Shown here piece after piece: positions 44,256 to 54,413 of a stretch of DNA of 64,000 nt (the stretch's first letter is position 1; each line of letters opens with the position of its first letter). The stretch comes from Vibrio superstes (GTDB lineage: Bacteria; Pseudomonadota; Gammaproteobacteria; Enterobacterales; Vibrionaceae), in NCBI RefSeq assembly GCF_003569005.1, contig NZ_BCUR01000001.1:372001-436000 (forward strand). Reading direction: 5' to 3'. The notes below the pieces were generated by a model, which saw nothing but the letters and a program-made list of their open reading frames with translations, searched no databases and was not told the origin of the DNA. The translations under genes were made by a program, and so were the position numbers.

Positions 44256-46325
44256 TTACTCATACACCACTTCGTCCAAGTAACGAAGATACGCATTTCT
44301 TAAACGTATGGAGTTATTCTCAAAGTAATTCTGGTTGAGCCTTGCTCTGTTAAAGTATTGTCTGTCTAGGTTGTGGTAATTGTTGGCCGTTTGCCCTAAT
44401 CCCGTGTTTAGCTGATTGTGTGTTTCACCCACGCGGGTTTGCACACCAAAGTTCCATTCGCTAACTCCGCGTACGGTTAAGTAATCCGGATTCATACCAC
44501 GCCATACGGTGAAGGGTATTGATACGTTTAAGGTGACAAATTGTTCTGATTCACTGTTCAGATACGAGGCATCCAAACGCGTGTCGCCTAGCCAGTGGCT
44601 TGTTGTGGCTCGAACACCCTGGTCGCCGCCCCAAAACTCACCGCCTTCCACTTGCATCTGCCAGTTCCACTGTGCAACAGATAAGCGATAATGGGCTAAT
44701 AAAGGCGTACGAGCATCAATATCAATACTGTCTTTAGCTTCAAAGTAACCGACTTCAAAACCTACATTGTGCATACCGCTTTGGCTGTACCACTGCGTTT
44801 CATTTTGACCACCGTAATAGTCACTGCGAACCAAACCCGCACTGAACAAGGTCATGGTATCCAGAGGTAAACGGAAGGCTTGGTGCACCAAAGCACGGTC
44901 GATTCCGTTTTCTAGTGCATCATCTTCATAGACACCATCATCATAATCGTCACTGTTAGCGATAGGCAGGACGTGTCTCACGTCGATCGCGCCCCCTTTC
45001 CAAAGTGGCGTGTACAGGTTCGTACCCAAACCAACGGAGTAATCAAACACACCGTATTCTGTAGCGACGGCGTAATTCATGACGGGTGAGAAAATAAGCT
45101 CACTGTAGGCAAACCCGTCGTTGGTGGTTTCATAACGCCAAGCGGTTTGTTCCATTTTGGAGGGTAGATCATGGCTGACAAATTGCGTCTCACCACACTC
45201 TCCACCATGTTGAAGAAAATCTCTGTAACAGTTGAGTTCCGTGTTAATGGCCAGCATCGGGATCTTATTTTGAACCAAGATCAACTCTACTTTTTGTGCG
45301 TTGTTCGCAGCACCAGGCAGTTCAGAGAACACGCCCTCGCCTGCGTGAGCCGAAATGATGCCTAGTGCAACACCCACCCCATCGAGCGTATTGTGTTGGT
45401 AACGTTTGTTTTCCAGAGCAACGACCAAGGTATCAAGATTTGAACCAACACGAATATTAACAAACCCTTCTTGCTCAAGTTTGCCAATCAACTGAGTCAG
45501 ACTGCTTGCCTCGTTTTTAGCCAACTGTGCATCTATTTGTGATTGAGAGTCTGGCTTTATGTCAGAGTATTTTTTACGGGTGAAGGTATCACCAAAGAAG
45601 GGAACCGAAGCACTGACGCCCCACAAAGTTTGATCTTGATTATCGTGCCCTGAATACAGTTGATACTGCGCGGCAACTTGCGCCCCGTAGGGCAACATAT
45701 CTCTTGGGGTCATCAAACGTACTGTTGCATTGAATTCTTGCGCGTCGTACTCCCCAGCCAATTGCACAAAATCAAAAGGTTGCCATTCAGCACCGCCAAA
45801 CGGACCATCAAGTATGCCTAGACTCAGATCGGATTGACCGTAACCCCCACTTAGACGCAAGTTGAATGCTTCAATTTCTGTATCGGCAACCACAAAGTAC
45901 GCATCAAAGTTACTCGCAGCCCCCCCAATATCTTGGGCTCCAAAGGCAAGGTTGAATCCAGTAAGATCTTCTAGATAAGGAAGTTGAAATTTTGCCGAAG
46001 CGGAAAGATCACGTATGCCGCAATCTGACTCGAAGTAGATATTGCAGTTATACGTTTGAGTCACGATTCGACCACCCACTTCCAGATGAGGAAGGACGCC
46101 GGCATTCACATACCAACTGTCAAGTTCTGCAATGCTGCCACGATAAGGTACGCCTTGACCAAACGAAGCGGCGCCTCTACCCGTTGCTAGGGTTTGTGCG
46201 TTGGGTGTAAATATCAGGCCACTAAAGCCTTGCTGGGAAGGAAGAATGTCCACACTGGCTATTGATGCGCCACTGTGGATAAGAAACGAGCACGCAATCA
46301 AGCGTCGTAAAGTGAATTTGTACAA
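44256..46325 (-). CDS. YjbH/WbfB-family outer-membrane polysaccharide protein
   Basis: A 689-residue exported protein with signal peptide RRLIACSFLIHSGASIASV and a beta-barrel-rich body, matching the YjbH family (DUF940) found in exopolysaccharide and capsule loci. It probably helps polymer export or assembly at the outer membrane. The only in-frame start giving a full signal peptide is TTG at 46325; the nearby ATG is in another frame, so either TTG is used or the 5' end was altered when the neighbouring integrase arrived. Its last 142 residues are duplicated at 9290. It ends in YLDEVVYE. Confidence 0.85.
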   Translation of the reverse strand: MYKFTLRRLIACSFLIHSGASIASVDILPSQQGFSGLIFTPNAQTLATGRGAASFGQGVPYRGSIAELDSWYVNAGVLPHLEVGGRIVTQTYNCNIYFESDCGIRDLSASAKFQLPYLEDLTGFNLAFGAQDIGGAASNFDAYFVVADTEIEAFNLRLSGGYGQSDLSLGILDGPFGGAEWQPFDFVQLAGEYDAQEFNATVRLMTPRDMLPYGAQVAAQYQLYSGHDNQDQTLWGVSASVPFFGDTFTRKKYSDIKPDSQSQIDAQLAKNEASSLTQLIGKLEQEGFVNIRVGSNLDTLVVALENKRYQHNTLDGVGVALGIISAHAGEGVFSELPGAANNAQKVELILVQNKIPMLAINTELNCYRDFLQHGGECGETQFVSHDLPSKMEQTAWRYETTNDGFAYSELIFSPVMNYAVATEYGVFDYSVGLGTNLYTPLWKGGAIDVRHVLPIANSDDYDDGVYEDDALENGIDRALVHQAFRLPLDTMTLFSAGLVRSDYYGGQNETQWYSQSGMHNVGFEVGYFEAKDSIDIDARTPLLAHYRLSVAQWNWQMQVEGGEFWGGDQGVRATTSHWLGDTRLDASYLNSESEQFVTLNVSIPFTVWRGMNPDYLTVRGVSEWNFGVQTRVGETHNQLNTGLGQTANNYHNLDRQYFNRARLNQNYFENNSIRLRNAYLRYLDEVVYE

Positions 46326-46535
46326 AAGAACATCCGTATTCTAACTGCAACTACTATAAAACCACCATAACCAATTGATAATGTTAAAACAATGTACTTT
46401 TCGTTAAAAGTATCCATAATCCAAGAAGTTGTGCTCACTACCACCTTTAATAACTGTTCTAATTGAAACATTAGTAACTTGATGTGCATTGCTAACTGCC
46501 CCTCTTAGTAGCATGAACCAACAACGCCAAAGACA

Positions 46536-46801
46536 ATCCTGTAGATACGCACTGGATAAGCAAAAAGATTTGGTATCCAACCCTTAAAAAAGCAGGGCTA
46601 GCCAAACGTCGTGCGTATGACACACGACATACTGCTGCGGTTCTTCACAGCGCGGTACTCGGGAACCCACTGTACATATCTCAAATGTTAGGACACAACG
46701 ATACACGTCTACTGTTTGATGTATATGCGCCCTATGTAGGTAATGCTTCAAGGCAAGATGGCAAAGCTTTTGATAATTTAATGAACAAAAGCATCCCATA
46801 A
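46536..46801 (+). pseudogene. Integrase remnant, 3' part
   Basis: Encodes the last 85 or so residues of an integrase close to the intact one: LWYPTLKKAG-type sequence, DTRHTAAVLH, MLGHND and VYAPYVGNAS before the stop. It lies 3 kb from the matching middle part (43195-43455), with ogt and yjbH between them. Confidence 0.88.
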
Positions 46802-46804
46802 CAA

Positions 46805-46839
46805 AAAACGCCTTCTAGTTAAGAACTAGAAGGCGTTTT
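46805..46839. terminator. Bidirectional terminator after galU
   Basis: A perfect 16-bp stem (AAAACGCCTTCTAGTT and its complement) with a three-base AAG loop and T/A tracts on both sides. It lies 86 bases past the galU stop on the minus strand and directly after the integrase remnant's stop on the plus strand. Confidence 0.92.
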
Positions 46840-46924
46840 GATTCACTAAAAAGCTATTCTAAAAACCGCAGTGGCTCGTTAAGCTTAGCTTCAACAGCAA
46901 CCGGTTAACGCACTCACATCTTAA

Positions 46925-47815
46925 CTAAGCCACTGGCTCTTTATGGGTCGAGTGTTTACCTAGCTCTTTTGCTTGCTTATCTTTCGAGTACACTTTCTCA
47001 AAGCAGTAATTAGTCGCTTCAATGTAACCTTCTACGCTGCCGCAATCAAAACGCTTGCCTTTAAACTTATACGCCAGTACACAGCCTGATTGAGCTTGTT
47101 TTAACAAGGCATCGGTAATTTGGATTTCTCCGCCTTTTCCAGGTTCGGTGTTTTCGATCAGCTCAAAAATATCAGGCGTTAGAATATAACGACCAATAAT
47201 GGCAAGATTACTAGGCGCAGTGCCTTGTTCTGGCTTTTCTACCATGTCATCAACACGAATGATGTTATCTTTAATCATCTCACCTTTGATAACACCGTAT
47301 TTATGGGTTTCGTCTTCAGGTACTTCTTGAACCGCAACGATAGAACAGCGGAATTGTTTATAAAGTGCGGCCATTTGGCTTAGCACGCCTTCCTGTTCAT
47401 TCACACAAAGATCATCAGCCAAAACCACAGCAAAAGGTTTATCACCAACAAGCTCACGTCCAGTAAGAATCGCATGCCCCAAGCCTTTCATTTCACGTTG
47501 ACGAATATAAGTGAAATCTGCCGAGTCTATGGTGTGTCTAATGTTGTCTAGCAACTCTTCTTTGTTGGTACCCTGAATTTGGTGCTCTAGTTCGTAGTTC
47601 TTATCAAAGTGGTCCATCAATGAGTGCTTACCACGGCCAGTGACGATGCACATACTAGTCATACCCGCTTCAATTGCTTCTTCAACGCCGTATTCAATAA
47701 GAGGCTTATTTACAACGGGCATCATTTCTTTAGGCATGGATTTTGTTGCAGGTAAAAACCGGGTGCCGTAGCCAGCGGCAGGAAATAGACAATGTTTAAT
47801 CATTTTTATTCTCAA
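46925..47815 (-). CDS. galU: UTP-glucose-1-phosphate uridylyltransferase
   Basis: A 296-residue enzyme making UDP-glucose from glucose-1-phosphate and UTP. The N-terminal AAGYGTRFLPATKSMPKEMMPV is the nucleotide-binding signature, with VVLADDLC near 130 and EKPEQGTAPSNLAIIGRY near 195. The length is normal. It is the last gene of a minus-strand set supplying UDP-glucose, UDP-glucuronate and UDP-galacturonate. The alternate codon four residues downstream is also ATG. Confidence 0.95.
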   Translation of the reverse strand: MRIKMIKHCLFPAAGYGTRFLPATKSMPKEMMPVVNKPLIEYGVEEAIEAGMTSMCIVTGRGKHSLMDHFDKNYELEHQIQGTNKEELLDNIRHTIDSADFTYIRQREMKGLGHAILTGRELVGDKPFAVVLADDLCVNEQEGVLSQMAALYKQFRCSIVAVQEVPEDETHKYGVIKGEMIKDNIIRVDDMVEKPEQGTAPSNLAIIGRYILTPDIFELIENTEPGKGGEIQITDALLKQAQSGCVLAYKFKGKRFDCGSVEGYIEATNYCFEKVYSKDKQAKELGKHSTHKEPVA

Positions 47816-47894
47816 TATCTATCAATATAAGTAGAGGGATACAAAAATGAGCCGTCACTTAATCAGCGTATTACGTGACGGCCCAGTTTAAGCT

Positions 47895-48899
47895 TTATTT
47901 ATTATAAAACTCGCGATACCACTGAACGAATTCAGCAACCCCAGCCTTGACGGTTACTTGAGGCTTATAGCCCGTAACTTCAAACAAGTCTTGGGTGTCT
48001 GCATAGGTTTGATACACATCGCCTGGTTGCATTTCACGGAAGTTCTTTTTCGCTTCAATGCCCAGTTCATCTTCAATCGCTTTCACAAAGTCCATCAAGT
48101 TAATTGGAGAGCCGTGACCAATGTTGTATACCGAATAAGGAGCAGAACTGGTTGCAGGAGAGCCCTCCTCCACTGTCCAATCACTTTGGCGAGCAGGTAC
48201 AACATCAGCAATACGCACGATACCTTCAACGATATCATCAACGTGGGTGAAATCACGCCACATATCACCATTATTGTTTATATCGATAGTATCACCATCA
48301 AGTATCTTCTTAGTGAAGATAAACGGCGCCATGTCAGGACGACCCCATGAGCCATACACTGTAAAGAAGCGCAATCCGGTGGTTGGGATGTCGTATAAAT
48401 GAGAGTAGCTATGCGCCATCAACTCATTTGACTTCTTAGTCGCAGCATACAGTGACACAGGGTGATCCACTGAATCAGCTGTTGAGAATGGCGTTTTAGC
48501 ATTAAGTCCATATACCGAGCTTGAGGAAGCGTAGACAAGATGCTTCACCTTGTTGTGACGACACCCTTCAAGAATATTCAAATGCCCTACTAGGTTTGAG
48601 TCTGCGTAAGCATGAGGGTTCTCAATCGAATACCTAACACCTGCTTGCGCCGCTAAATGTATCACTTGGTCAAACTGCTCGGTTTCGAATAGTTTTGCTA
48701 CAGCTTCGCGATCGGCAATATCAAGCTCTACTAAATTGAAGTTCGAGTGCTTAATTCGCTCTAAACGGGCAAATTTAAGGTTTACATCGTAGTAGTCGTT
48801 GATATTGTCCACACCAACAACCGAATAACCTTTTGCAGTCAGTTGCTCTACCACAGCACTACCAATAAAGCCTGCAGCACCCGTGACTAAATATTTCAT
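47895..48899 (-). CDS. UDP-glucuronate 4-epimerase
   Basis: A 334-residue short-chain dehydrogenase-type epimerase converting UDP-glucuronate to UDP-galacturonate. TGAAGFIGSAV at residue 7 is the NAD loop, the catalytic pair lies in YAATKKSNE near 155, and GVDNINDYYDVNLK near 30 is typical of UDP-GlcA epimerases. It sits between ugd (its substrate supplier) and galU with short gaps. Confidence 0.9.
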   Translation of the reverse strand: MKYLVTGAAGFIGSAVVEQLTAKGYSVVGVDNINDYYDVNLKFARLERIKHSNFNLVELDIADREAVAKLFETEQFDQVIHLAAQAGVRYSIENPHAYADSNLVGHLNILEGCRHNKVKHLVYASSSSVYGLNAKTPFSTADSVDHPVSLYAATKKSNELMAHSYSHLYDIPTTGLRFFTVYGSWGRPDMAPFIFTKKILDGDTIDINNNGDMWRDFTHVDDIVEGIVRIADVVPARQSDWTVEEGSPATSSAPYSVYNIGHGSPINLMDFVKAIEDELGIEAKKNFREMQPGDVYQTYADTQDLFEVTGYKPQVTVKAGVAEFVQWYREFYNK

Positions 48900-48908
48900 A
48901 TAAACCTC

Positions 48909-50075
48909 TTAATCCGAACCAAATAGATCGCGTGTATAAACTTTACTTTCCACATCTGACAATTCTTCTACCATGCGGTTAGACACGATCACATCCGACA
49001 TTGCTTTAAACTCTTCAAGATCTTTAATGACGGCAGAGTGAAAGAACTCTGCTTCATCAAGAACAGGCTCATACACGACTACTTCAACACCTTTTGCTTT
49101 AAGTCGCTTCATGATGCCCTGAATCGAAGACGCGCGGAAATTATCCGAACCGGCTTTCATAATCAGACGATAGATACCAATGCGCTGTGGATTGCGCTTA
49201 AGGATAGAGTCAGCTACAAAGTCTTTACGCGTGGTGTTGGCATCCACAATGGCACCAATAATATTGTTTGGCACTTCCGCATAGTTTGCGCGAAGCTGTT
49301 TGGTATCCTTAGGTAAGCAGTAACCGCCGTAACCAAACGATGGGTTGTTATAATGGTTGCCAATGCGCGGATCTAATCCCACGCCTCCGATAATTTGGCG
49401 AGCATCCAGACCGTGTGCTTCAGCGTAAGAATCTAGCTCGTTAAAGTACGCGACACGAAGCGCAAGATAGGTGTTAGAGAACAGTTTTACCGCTTCCGCT
49501 TCAGTAGAGTCGGTAAACAGCACCTCGATATTGTCTTTTAGTGCACCTTCCACCAATAAATTAGCAAAAACTTCAGCGCGCTCGGAGCGCTCACCAACGA
49601 TAATACGAGAAGGGTGCAGATTGTCATACAGTGCACGTCCTTCACGCAAAAACTCAGGAGAGAAGATAAGGTTTTCACATCCCAGTTCTTGCTTAATACG
49701 TGCGGTATAGCCCACAGGTACCGTAGATTTAATCACCATCACTGCCGACGGGTTAATTTGCATGACTTGCTTAATCACTGCTTCTACTGATGAAGTATTA
49801 AAATAATTAGTTTCTACGTCGTAGTCCGTAGGTGTTGCAATCACGACGTAATCAGCATCTCGATAGGCCAGTTCTGCATTGAGTGTTGCAGTAAAATGAA
49901 GTGGCTTGTTCGCCAAAAAATCTTCAATTTCAGTATCGACTATCGGTGATTGTTTGCTGTTGAGTAATCTAACTTTCTCTTCGATGATATCAACGGCAAC
50001 AACTTCATGATGCTGCGCAAGCAACATCGCATTAGACAGACCCACATAGCCCGTACCTGCAATAGCAATTTTCAT
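48909..50075 (-). CDS. ugd: UDP-glucose 6-dehydrogenase
   Basis: A 388-residue enzyme oxidising UDP-glucose to UDP-glucuronate with two [12 protein letters not shown] at residue 7 is the NAD site, [18 protein letters not shown] near 145 the family core, and [14 protein letters not shown] near 255 holds the catalytic cysteine. The length equals E. coli Ugd. It lies nine bases upstream of the epimerase gene. Confidence 0.95.
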   Translation of the reverse strand: MKIAIAGTGYVGLSNAMLLAQHHEVVAVDIIEEKVRLLNSKQSPIVDTEIEDFLANKPLHFTATLNAELAYRDADYVVIATPTDYDVETNYFNTSSVEAVIKQVMQINPSAVMVIKSTVPVGYTARIKQELGCENLIFSPEFLREGRALYDNLHPSRIIVGERSERAEVFANLLVEGALKDNIEVLFTDSTEAEAVKLFSNTYLALRVAYFNELDSYAEAHGLDARQIIGGVGLDPRIGNHYNNPSFGYGGYCLPKDTKQLRANYAEVPNNIIGAIVDANTTRKDFVADSILKRNPQRIGIYRLIMKAGSDNFRASSIQGIMKRLKAKGVEVVVYEPVLDEAEFFHSAVIKDLEEFKAMSDVIVSNRMVEELSDVESKVYTRDLFGSD

Positions 50076-50200
50076 AGTATTCTCGTATAAATTAAAGCTT
50101 TGGAATGAGTTTTACACTGGAACCCAAAGAGGAAAAATGAGGGTTTAAAAGTGTCAAATTGAGCCTATTTAAACAAGCCCATCCTGTACACAGCGTCTCT

Positions 50201-51298
50201 TTACGCCTTTTCTTCAACCACAGATGGCTCTATTTTCTTCCACTTTCGAACAATCTTTGCCATTTTAAATGAATGCGTCATCCAGTAGGTGTGAAACAGG
50301 AAACATCCTACAATGGTGTAGAACATGATGTATTCAGGAACATTAAAATATTCGCCTAGTAAGCCAACAGTGGAATAACTCACCTGTACTAAACAAATCA
50401 ACACTAAAGATTCTCTAGGACTAAAGCCTATACGCTGCATTATGTGGTGGAAGTGTTCACGGTCGGGATGAAAGGGGGAATGGCCTTTTCGAATACGTCG
50501 AATCATGATTGCCATCATATCAATCAAAGGAACTGCAATTAACCATAATGCCGTTACAGGGCGAATCACATAGTCACCGGCTTGACCTTGGCTTCCGCCA
50601 ATTAGCACCCAAATCACAATAAAGCCTATCATCATACTACCGGCATCGCCCATGAACACTTTGCGCACCTTGCCAAAATACCCTAAGTTAAACAGCACAA
50701 ACGGGACCAAGATAACTACAAGTACTGCAGCAAAGTAACTCATTTGATATAAGTCATGCGTGTAAAAAATCACTCCCAATGAAGTAAATACAACAATAGT
50801 CAGCCCGCCTAATAGTCCATCGATACCATCTACCATATTAAAGGCATTGATCGCTCCTATCACCGCAAACAACGTAACTACCACGTCCACATATGGAGGA
50901 AACGCCCAAACGCCAAAGCCTAACGCATTGCCGATGTGTGTCAAGGTCATGTCGGTATAATGAATCATCACCAAAGTGAGCACAGCTTGAATGCCCATGC
51001 GCAATTTGAAGCTAATATCGAAACGGTCGTCCGCAACGCCAATTAAAACCAATACCGTTAAACACCCAGCAACCAATTCTGGATACATCAAGTGACCTGC
51101 ATTCACGTATATAAAGTAGAGCACGGAAATGCAAATGGAGATACCACCAACCAAAGGCACGCTCCCAGAATGAAGCTTTCGTGCATTGGGTTTATCAACC
51201 AAGCCTATCGCGTACCCTACCTTCCGCATACAGTAGAGCACAGCAAGCGACAAGAAAAAGAACATCGATAGCTCGATCACGTAATCAAAAAATGACAT
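50201..51298 (-). CDS. Undecaprenyl-phosphate N-acetylglucosaminyl 1-phosphate transferase-like (WecA family)
   Basis: A 365-residue polytopic membrane protein with about 11 hydrophobic segments. It shows the polyprenyl-phosphate sugar-1-phosphate transferase motifs: DKPNARKLHSG near 35, ADDRFD near 90, NMVDGIDGLLGG near 155 and the histidine-rich HPDREHFHH near 270. It loads the first sugar phosphate (usually GlcNAc) onto the lipid carrier to start O-antigen or capsule units. The substrate is inferred. Confidence 0.9.
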   Translation of the reverse strand: MSFFDYVIELSMFFFLSLAVLYCMRKVGYAIGLVDKPNARKLHSGSVPLVGGISICISVLYFIYVNAGHLMYPELVAGCLTVLVLIGVADDRFDISFKLRMGIQAVLTLVMIHYTDMTLTHIGNALGFGVWAFPPYVDVVVTLFAVIGAINAFNMVDGIDGLLGGLTIVVFTSLGVIFYTHDLYQMSYFAAVLVVILVPFVLFNLGYFGKVRKVFMGDAGSMMIGFIVIWVLIGGSQGQAGDYVIRPVTALWLIAVPLIDMMAIMIRRIRKGHSPFHPDREHFHHIMQRIGFSPRESLVLICLVQVSYSTVGLLGEYFNVPEYIMFYTIVGCFLFHTYWMTHSFKMAKIVRKWKKIEPSVVEEKA

Positions 51299-51872
51299 AG
51301 AGTTTTGCCTATTAAAATTATTAAAGCCAACTGAATTAAAATATTATTGTGATGAAGGGATTAAGAGCCCTTCAAAAGGTATGTTTGGAACTGAAATTTA
51401 ACAGATAAAAATAGCTAGGATTAGTTGGAATTCAAAACTCCCAATATACACTTATTGTTAAACTGGTCTTGTCATCAGTTTTCTAGCGAACTGACATTCT
51501 ACCGATGGACAAAATCTGGATACGAACCGAATACGGCAAGTAATACATACAAAAGGTTAGATAAGCCTATGAATTACCGTGGAATAAATATCACTACAGC
51601 CCAGTAACTCCCACAGACATATCATTGAATAAAGAAGAACGTGTTAATAGCGATTGTTAACTATCGGACTTACAGTTGAGTAATGAACACTAAAGTAATC
51701 AGCGATCTGTTATAACGTATAACCTCCGCTTGCATAAGCCGTTTCTATCGCTTCATTACGCGTTGATGAATCCGAATCGTATTCGACTAATGTTTTTGGT
51801 GTGCCTCGTCGCTGTTTGAGAGGCACTCCCTAAAGTCTTCAAGCAACTCATTTTGCAATAATTGATATTTCG
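51299..51872. other. Gene-free stretch upstream of the wecA-type gene
   Basis: About 570 bases without a supportable ORF. It probably contains the promoter for the wecA-ugd-epimerase-galU set. A 60-codon plus-strand ORF at 51425 looks spurious. Confidence 0.4.
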
Positions 51873-52442
51873 CTATGAATGCTTCGTTACCAAGACTTGA
51901 TGACTCGGGTTAGGCCAAGCAGCAACTTCAACGCCTTGCGCCACAAATGTTTTATAGCACTCAATCGCTGTGTGTCTGTCATCAGAAAATTGCAGCAACA
52001 ACGCATCGGTTGATAACCAGTGTGGAAAAATGGTTCGACCTATCATCGAATGCCAACTTGACCATAACCGCTCATCAGGTGAATTAACCAGTTTTGCTCG
52101 CACTGGAGATATCGGAATAACTCGAGAAGGAGGGTCTCTTTGTCACCCAATATCGATGTGTAACGTCTTTGAAAGAGATATCCTACGCGCTAGTGCTTGC
52201 GATTCATCCGCTGAGTAAACACACCATTTAATTGATGCATCCCTTTACTGGATTAGTATCGTGTGTTTCCTGGGAATGATTACTCATCACGCAATAGGCA
52301 TATATCACCCCGTTCACACACTTCGTCAGAACGGTTAAGAACAGGGTAAAATCGTCGTCCTCTAAGAAAATCCAGTTACTTTCATTACCACGAGCCGTTC
52401 CATGATATAAAAAGCCAGAAACTCTAATCTTAATTGTCTATT
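51873..52442 (-). pseudogene. Decayed RAYT/IS200-like (REP-associated) transposase
   Basis: Frame-jumping translation recovers the family in order: RQLRLEF near 52430, WIF-L-DDDF and a VMSNH segment corresponding to the SNH motif, RQLNG/TQRMNR-type residues, then the intact C-terminal piece AKLVNSPDERLWSSWHSMIG with WLSTDALLLQFSDDR. Several frameshifts and stops make it inactive. No REP-type repeats were recognised nearby. 52443-52699 holds nothing recognisable. Confidence 0.75.
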
Positions 52443-52699
52443 CATTGTACCCAAACAAAACAGTGAATAAGAAATATTTACTATCGTTTTATCTAAGCCA
52501 AAACTTGCAACCAATTAATCTATTCCTCGCCCCTATTCTCAACATCCCATACTCTAAATCATCCCCTGCAAGGTGAAAGACAGACTCACTATGGTTATGT
52601 CTTGAACAACACATTATTCGTCATGAATAAGAACTAACGTAAGAGATTGGAGGAAATATGTACGCTATCAATGCTGTTCCAAGCCTCTGAAGAAGCGCT

Positions 52700-53114
52700 T
52701 AGTAGGCCGTTATCAAAGTAGTTTCCTTTGCGCGATAAGCTTTACTTTATCTGATAACTCCATAAAGTCTGACGGTACTTTCGGCTACTATAATGCGTTC
52801 CTATTTTTCAAAAAGTAATAAATTTCACGTGCTATATACCTCTTTAAGCACCGTATCGCTACCATTTTTGATAGCTCATCTGCGATCCGTTTTTCTAAAT
52901 CTCGGATTTAAATCTGTTCTGGCGTTAACGATGAGGCCTTTGGAGTGGTGCCTATCCGCTCATGTTTGAGTTGCCTTACACGCTTGTCCATGGGCGGTTT
53001 GCTCACATTCATCGCTTTAGTAGCTTAATCAGCTGAGTACACCTGTTCAACAACTAGTTTCGTTACTTCAAGTTTAAATCCTGGGTTGAAAATTCTAATA
53101 GTACATTTTAACAT
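52700..53114 (-). pseudogene. Decayed IS3-family orfA
   Basis: From ATG at 53114 the frame reads IFNPGFKLEVTKLVVEQ, a stop, then ATKAMNVSKPPMDKRVRQL and KASSLTPEQI, a stop, and IRDLEKRI. This is the helix-turn-helix and leucine-zipper region of an IS150/IS2-type OrfA with two in-frame stops. Degraded sequence continues toward 52700; orfB is missing. Confidence 0.78.
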
Positions 53115-53291
53115 AGTTCCAGCTGTCGTATACAAGGCGCACTTTAACACCTCTAATCAGTTGGACAAATTAACTATGCCACTATAGATAAATAACCAGC
53201 ATAAGCTAATCTAAATGAAGAAAATTAATAATAGGGGATTTTAATACAATAATGGGGATATTATAGCAACCTAAACCAACACCTAAAAATA

Positions 53292-54413
53292 CTAGGGTTG
53301 ATAATGTATCTTTCTCCACTTTGATATAATCGCCTCACTACTATATTTACCAGCATTCTTTGTTACATTATCAGAAAGTAGTAATCTAAGGCTTTCATTA
53401 TCACAGAAAGCGGCGAGTGCTAAACTTAGATGATCGACTCCACTTTCTTCCGACGATTGCTCTATCAAAATACCATTTTGACAAATTAACAATCCATTGA
53501 TAGCACCTTGAAAGTAGCTTCCACCATTAAGGTACTCTCTAGCTCCTGTACTGAAATCAGTACAAATAACTGGCAGGGCGAATTTACTTGATTCCAAAAA
53601 GGTCAATGGAAAACCCTCATAATCTGAAGCCATAACTAATGCTGAACTTTTACCGTAGAACTCAATAGGGTCCTTGTGACCGTGAAAAAGTATACGATCC
53701 TCCATACCTAGTGACTGAACCAAGTTGACCAAATTTTCGAGTTCTGGCCCATCACCCACTATATCTAAACAAGAATCAGCACTATTTTCCTTAAGGAACG
53801 ATGAAAAAGCTTTTATGATTAGATCTACGTTCTTTAGTGTGACAAGACGGCCTACGAATAGGAATCTAATCTCAGAACACAATGAGGTTTTTTTAAAATC
53901 TTTTAAGTCAATCTTTCTTGTTAAATTTGGTATGAAAGTCGTTTCTTTATCAAACAACTGGTCTAAAATAATCTTCTGTTCATTGCTCACACAAACGATC
54001 ACTTCAAACTTGCGTATACAAGCGACGACAAGTTTTGCGTACAAGTGTCTAGAACCAGTACTATCGCATAAATAATGTTTCAAGTTCGTATGGACCCAAG
54101 ATACAAACTTAATGTCATTACCAAAAATAATACTATACAAAAATCCAAATATAGATGGCAGAAAGTGATTACAAATAATTGTCTTTTTTCTCTGATCATG
54201 ACATGCTTTATTCAGCTTTTTCAATTTTTTCAGCACACCAAAGAACGCTAGAGGTAATGATAAGATGAATTTCAACTTATTACCTGAAAAGTCAATATAG
54301 TCATCAAGAAATATTACTTCATTAGAATCTATTAATTCAGAATTTTCATACAGCTCCAATGCTGCATTATTCGAGCCACCAACATCTTTCCTCTCCGAAA
54401 ATATAATTAACAT
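53292..54413 (-). CDS. Family 4-type glycosyltransferase
   Basis: A 373-residue GT-B glycosyltransferase. The C-terminal domain has FVGRLVTLKNVDLIIKAF near 190, VGDGPELENL near 230 and the retaining-enzyme E-x7-E motif in DYEGFPLTFLE near 280. It acts at the cytoplasmic membrane face on a lipid-linked sugar; donor and acceptor are unknown. It overlaps the next acyltransferase gene by seven bases and is the last gene of the polysaccharide operon. Confidence 0.87.
   Translation of the reverse strand: MLIIFSERKDVGGSNNAALELYENSELIDSNEVIFLDDYIDFSGNKLKFILSLPLAFFGVLKKLKKLNKACHDQRKKTIICNHFLPSIFGFLYSIIFGNDIKFVSWVHTNLKHYLCDSTGSRHLYAKLVVACIRKFEVIVCVSNEQKIILDQLFDKETTFIPNLTRKIDLKDFKKTSLCSEIRFLFVGRLVTLKNVDLIIKAFSSFLKENSADSCLDIVGDGPELENLVNLVQSLGMEDRILFHGHKDPIEFYGKSSALVMASDYEGFPLTFLESSKFALPVICTDFSTGAREYLNGGSYFQGAINGLLICQNGILIEQSSEESGVDHLSLALAAFCDNESLRLLLSDNVTKNAGKYSSEAIISKWRKIHYQP

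Noticed and set aside
46298..46489. 63-codon ORF upstream of yjbH as the true yjbH start
   Set aside because: It is in a different frame from yjbH and stops after 63 codons; a frameshift would be needed.
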